Below are positions 60,870 through 64,000 of a stretch of DNA of 64,000 nucleotides, piece after piece; the first letter of the stretch is position 1; each line of letters starts with the position of its first letter. Position numbers and translations under genes: made by a program. Under the pieces are notes generated by a model. The model was not told the DNA's origin, made no database searches, and saw only the letters and a list, made by a program, of their open reading frames with translations. Where the stretch lies: positions 62,001 through 126,000 of the forward strand of contig CAKPQG010000001.1 in the NCBI GenBank assembly GCA_934178345.1, written 5' to 3'. This DNA is from an uncultured Dialister sp. GTDB lineage: Bacteria; Bacillota; Negativicutes; Veillonellales; Dialisteraceae.

Positions 60870-61898
60870 ATGAAAAAAATGTGGGCACTTCTTATTTCTG
60901 CATGTATTCTGGCGGGTGGGGTCGCCGGGTGTGGCAATCAGGCTGAGCCGCAGGGCACGGTGACACAGAAGGTCGCTGAGGCACCGGCGAAGCAGGATTT
61001 CAAAGCAGTCACCTCCGTGAAAAGCGGACAGAAGAATGTCTATGCTGTCGTGAAAGCCATAAATGGCAGCTATTGGAAAAAAGTGATCGCCGGCATGAAA
61101 AAAGCAGGGGAAGAGAATGGGATCAATGTCTATGTAGGCGGCGTGAATAAGGATGGCAACTGGGAGCTGCAGCGCGCCATGCTGCTTGATGCGCAGGCGA
61201 AAAAGGCAGACTCCATCATTCTCGGTGCGGCTGACAGCATGCGGCTGACCGAGACTGCGAAGAATCTTCGAGGCGATAAGCTGCCAGTCGTTCTGGTGGA
61301 TACGATGATGAATACGGAAGACTATGATGCGTCCTACATGACGAATAATCTGGCAGCCGGTGCGGAAGTGGCAAAGAAGATGGTGGAGCTTCTGAAGGAA
61401 AGCGGTGTATCGGAAGAGGAAGAAATCACTGTAGTCATGCATGTCAGCAACCTCGCAAGTCGCACGATCTCGGAACGTCTGGATTCTACCATTGCCAACT
61501 GGTACAATGTGGCGCCGAAAAAATGGAAAATTTCCAAAGCATATCTGATCAATTATGGCGATGAGCAGACGGCGGGTGAACTGGTGGAAAAGACGCTTCA
61601 GGATCAGAGCGTGAAGGGCATCATCGCCTGCAACAACAGCTCCACGAAAGCCACGATTGCTACGGTCATGAAGGAAGGACGCAAGGATCTCTCTGTCATG
61701 GGCTTCGACCTTTCAGAACCGGCTGTGGCAGCTCTAAAAGATGGCAGCTACCATTTCGCGACCATCGCACAGAATCCGGAGAAGATGGGGTACGAAGCGG
61801 TGAAGGCGGCGGCCGATCTTGCCAATGGAAAGGCCGTTTCTGAAAGAGATGTAAATACCGGAATCACGGTCATGGATGCAAAGAATTTTAAGGGCTGA
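60870..61898 (+). CDS. Periplasmic-binding lipoprotein, type 1 (sugar-binding-like) fold
   Basis: A 342-residue lipoprotein: signal peptide with lipobox VAGC (Cys21), a flexible stretch, then a type 1 periplasmic binding domain (YAVVKAINGSYWKKVIAGMKKAG; ILGAADSMRLTETAKNL; GIIACNNSSTKATIATVM, quoted in parts) as in ribose/galactose-binding proteins. No sugar ABC permease or ATPase is adjacent. It lies between cobC and cobN, so it may bind a cobalamin-related or unrelated ligand; the substrate is unknown. AAAAGGAG precedes the ATG. Confidence 0.8.
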   Translation: MKKMWALLISACILAGGVAGCGNQAEPQGTVTQKVAEAPAKQDFKAVTSVKSGQKNVYAVVKAINGSYWKKVIAGMKKAGEENGINVYVGGVNKDGNWELQRAMLLDAQAKKADSIILGAADSMRLTETAKNLRGDKLPVVLVDTMMNTEDYDASYMTNNLAAGAEVAKKMVELLKESGVSEEEEITVVMHVSNLASRTISERLDSTIANWYNVAPKKWKISKAYLINYGDEQTAGELVEKTLQDQSVKGIIACNNSSTKATIATVMKEGRKDLSVMGFDLSEPAVAALKDGSYHFATIAQNPEKMGYEAVKAAADLANGKAVSERDVNTGITVMDAKNFKG

Positions 61899-61989
61899 TG
61901 ACGCCAGCTGTTCGCTGAGGCAGTGACATCCAGTGAACAAATACTTTAATCAGTGTTTCCTTAATCATTTTATTATGACAGTATAACGA

Positions 61990-62028
61990 GGCAGGACAAT
62001 CATTTTCTGATGGTTGTCCTGCTTTTAT
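61990..62028 (+). terminator. Terminator of the binding lipoprotein gene
   Basis: GCAGGACAA pairs with TTGTCCTGC, followed by TTTTATTT. Confidence 0.85.
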
Positions 62029-62070
62029 TTGCGCAAGTTAACGTTTTAATTAGAATTGTCGCCAAATTGC

Positions 62071-62098
62071 TTTAAAAGATGCGGGTTTGTAGTATAAT
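62071..62098 (+). promoter_or_regulatory. Probable promoter of cobN
   Basis: TTTAAA (62071-62076) and a perfect TATAAT (62093-62098) with a 16-base spacer, about 105 bases before the cobN start, leaving a long leader. Confidence 0.55.
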
Positions 62099-62204
62099 GA
62101 ATGAGTAAACCATAGTCTTCTATGAAGAGAATCATTTTGATTTCTTAGGGAAGCAAAAAGTATCCGTACGTATTTTTTAGGACGAACCGAGAGAAAGGCG
62201 AGCT

Positions 62205-64000
62205 ATGGAACCCAAAATTCTATATATGACGAACCATGACAGGCGGTATGCCTCCATGAAGAAAGCCTGTGAGGCGCTTCAGGAGAAGAGGCTGATTTCT
62301 GACCTGTCTATTTCTGTGCGCGTGGAACGCACGAGTGACTGGAGCAGGAATTGGGAGCGCAAAGTATCCGGTGCTTCTCTGGTCATGATTCACTTGATGA
62401 AGAATGCACTGAAGTCTTCTTTCTGGAAAGAGTGTAAAAATTTTCTGGATCAGAATCAGATCGCATACTTTGTCGATGCTATTGATGGGGATATGGCAGA
62501 GCACAGTGCGTCGATCGATGGCGAGGTGCTCGAGACATTCCGCAAGTACTGCCTGTATGGAGGCCTCAGCAATTTCAAAAATCTTTGGCTGTATGCGAAT
62601 GGACTCTTCGATGACAAGGCGGAGAAAGCACAACCGCCGGAGAAGTACAGCTGGGCAGGGATCTATGATCCGGGCGTGGAGAGCCGCTTGCAGAAATCGC
62701 TAGCGGATTACGAGGCGGCGCATCCCTATGGAGATCGACCTGTACTGGGGCTGCTTTTCTACCGCGATGAGTGGATCTGGGATGATACCGCGTATGTGAA
62801 GGCCTTTCTGGAGGAAGCGGACAAAGAAGGCTATGCGGTGCTTCCTGTCTTTGCGAATGGGTTCATCGATGAGTCGGCAGGCATGCCATCTTTATCAGAG
62901 GTGCTGGAGACGTATTTCATGAAGGACGGACAGCCTGTCATCGATGCGCTGGTATCCACGATGAAATTTTCTATGCTTGGCGCAGGAAAGACGAGCCTTC
63001 CCGTCTTGAAGAAGCTAGGAGTGCCTATCCTCTCTGCCTATACGCTTCTCACATCGGAGGCTGACTGGCGTAAGAATCCAGAGGGCATGAATGCGGTGGA
63101 AACGTCGATCGCGGTTGCGCTTCCTGAGCTGGACGGCGCGATTTCCGGTCTGCCGATCGCAGGTCGAAAAAAAGATGCCGATGGCAGTGTCTCCTATGTG
63201 CCGATTCCTGAGCGCGTGACGCAGATGGTCAAAAAGGCAGGAAAATGGGCGAGCCTTCATCATATGAAGAATGAAAATAAAAAAATCGCTATCATTTTCC
63301 ATAATTATCCGGCGAAGAATTCGAATATCGGGAGTGCTTCCGGTCTGGATACGATGGAGAGTACCATCCGTCTCATGAAGGAAATGAAGAAAGCGGGCTA
63401 TCAGATGGATTTCATCCCGGAAACATCGGATGATTTCATCCAGCTCATGACATCCCATGCGACGAATGACATTTCCATGATGACCGAAGAGCAGGCGGAG
63501 TCCTGCCAGAAGCTTTCCTGTCGTGAGTACTTGGATTTCTTCCGACAGCTCGGGAAAGAAGCGAAGGCGTCCATGGTGGATACCTGGGGAGAGGCACCGG
63601 GCGATGTCATGATTTCAGAAAAAGGTGATATTCTCGTCCCCGGTACGATGGACGGACATCTTTTCCTCACGGTGCAGCCATCGCGCCAGTACGGGATGGA
63701 TCCTTCGAAGGCGTATCATGATCCGAAGATCCCGCCGACACATCAGTATCTCGCTTTCTACTACTGGCTGCGTCATGTGTGGAAAGCGGATGCGGTCATT
63801 CATATGGGGACGCATGGAAATCTGGAATGGCTTCCGGGGAAAGGTGTCGGACTGGATGAAGAAAGCTATCCGGACATCGCCCTCGGGGATATCCCGAATA
63901 TCTATCCATACCATATGACGATCACCGGCGAAGGTATGATCGCCAAGCGCCGTGCCTCCGGCTGTCTGGTCAGCTACATGCCGGCGCCAGTCGCTGATGC
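62205..64000 (+). CDS. cobN: CobN/BchH-like chelatase large subunit (partial, runs off the window)
   Basis: The frame is open from the ATG at 62205 (GAAAGGCGAG upstream) to the window end, 598 codons so far; the family is normally over 1200 residues. Diagnostic phrases are IIFHNYPAKNSNIGSASGLD (about residue 363), PGTMDGHLFLTVQPSRQYG, PPTHQYLAFYYWLRH and DAVIHMGTHGNLEWLPGKG with the conserved histidines. CobN is the large subunit of the aerobic-type cobaltochelatase, but CobN-like proteins also occur in anaerobes beside corrinoid genes; here it follows late cobalamin genes. No cobS/cobT-type chelatase subunits are in the window. Confidence 0.92.
   Translation, partial: MEPKILYMTNHDRRYASMKKACEALQEKRLISDLSISVRVERTSDWSRNWERKVSGASLVMIHLMKNALKSSFWKECKNFLDQNQIAYFVDAIDGDMAEHSASIDGEVLETFRKYCLYGGLSNFKNLWLYANGLFDDKAEKAQPPEKYSWAGIYDPGVESRLQKSLADYEAAHPYGDRPVLGLLFYRDEWIWDDTAYVKAFLEEADKEGYAVLPVFANGFIDESAGMPSLSEVLETYFMKDGQPVIDALVSTMKFSMLGAGKTSLPVLKKLGVPILSAYTLLTSEADWRKNPEGMNAVETSIAVALPELDGAISGLPIAGRKKDADGSVSYVPIPERVTQMVKKAGKWASLHHMKNENKKIAIIFHNYPAKNSNIGSASGLDTMESTIRLMKEMKKAGYQMDFIPETSDDFIQLMTSHATNDISMMTEEQAESCQKLSCREYLDFFRQLGKEAKASMVDTWGEAPGDVMISEKGDILVPGTMDGHLFLTVQPSRQYGMDPSKAYHDPKIPPTHQYLAFYYWLRHVWKADAVIHMGTHGNLEWLPGKGVGLDEESYPDIALGDIPNIYPYHMTITGEGMIAKRRASGCLVSYMPAPVAD

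Larger units (their letters stand above)
61899..62204. other. Intergenic region before cobN
   Basis: No gene. It has a solo end of the 161-bp MITE family in reverse (about 61941-61957, TTAATCAGTGTTTCCT), a terminator hairpin (GCAGGACAA at 61991-61999 with TTGTCCTGC at 62014-62022, then TTTT) for the lipoprotein gene, and a probable promoter with TATAAT at 62093-62098. No clear cobalamin riboswitch was seen. Confidence 0.65.

Noticed and set aside
1..64000. tRNA, rRNA, tmRNA or RNase P RNA genes
   Set aside because: No T-loop-like GGTTCGAATCC sequences or conserved boxes of these RNAs were seen on either strand, within the limits of reading by eye.

Overview
The window looks like a chromosomal segment of a diderm Firmicute, i.e. 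the class Negativicutes (Veillonellales; a Dialister/Megasphaera-like genome is the best guess, by inference). Two signals support this. The housekeeping order is Firmicute-like: def-fmt-rsmB-rlmN; obgE-yhbY-proB-nadD-yqeK-LCP-rsfS; SRP RNA-dnaX-ebfC-recR-bofA; a SAM-I riboswitch in front of metK. Yet there is an outer membrane toolkit: ExbB-ExbD-TonB, a TonB-dependent receptor, a FecCD-type ABC importer and a YadA-anchored surface protein. Coding DNA is moderately GC-rich. No tRNA, rRNA or CRISPR array was seen.

Layout. 1-9.5 kb: end of an ion transporter, SAM riboswitch and metK, priA, then def-fmt-rsmB and rlmN. 9.9-10.9 kb: a lone tyrosine recombinase. 12-13.8 kb: exbB-exbD-tonB. 14.5-15.6 kb: a HAD-family protein. 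16.9-22.9 kb: TonB-dependent receptor plus permease-ATPase-permease-binding lipoprotein operon. 23.6-25.7 kb: a surface adhesin that is out of frame in a poly-G tract. 25.9-26.6 kb: two broken genes, one split by a 161-bp TA-flanked miniature element. 26.8-29.9 kb: P1B metal ATPase with a long His/Cys repeat. 30.4-31.9 kb: amino-acid ABC ATPase and permease. 32.5-40.0 kb: obgE to cvfB. 40.7-52.4 kb: rqcH, dapF, yicC, queF, ppx, a CydB-like membrane protein, bofA, recR, ebfC, dnaX and the SRP RNA. 54-64 kb: late cobalamin genes (cobU, cobQ, cbiB, cobS, pduX-like, cobD, cobC), a periplasmic-binding lipoprotein and the start of cobN.

How parts work together. TonB-ExbBD would energise the receptor; the FecCD importer would carry its substrate inward. 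The substrate is not proven: the receptor resembles siderophore receptors, while the TonB box and a possible cobalamin-type leader point to corrinoids, which would fit the cobalamin genes 30 kb downstream.

The most unusual signals are: (1) poly-G tracts at the same point of the signal peptide in two outer-membrane protein genes, G8 and in frame in the receptor, G7 and out of frame in the adhesin, which suggests slipped-strand phase variation; (2) almost every intergenic gap filled by a modular repeat system whose simple-sequence parts all have a 7-bp unit although their sequences differ; (3) a 161-bp TA-target MITE family with three full-length copies; (4) 98-bp inverted repeats flanking the 9-kb receptor/importer region; (5) a candidate structured RNA upstream of the cobalamin operon that is split by a MITE.
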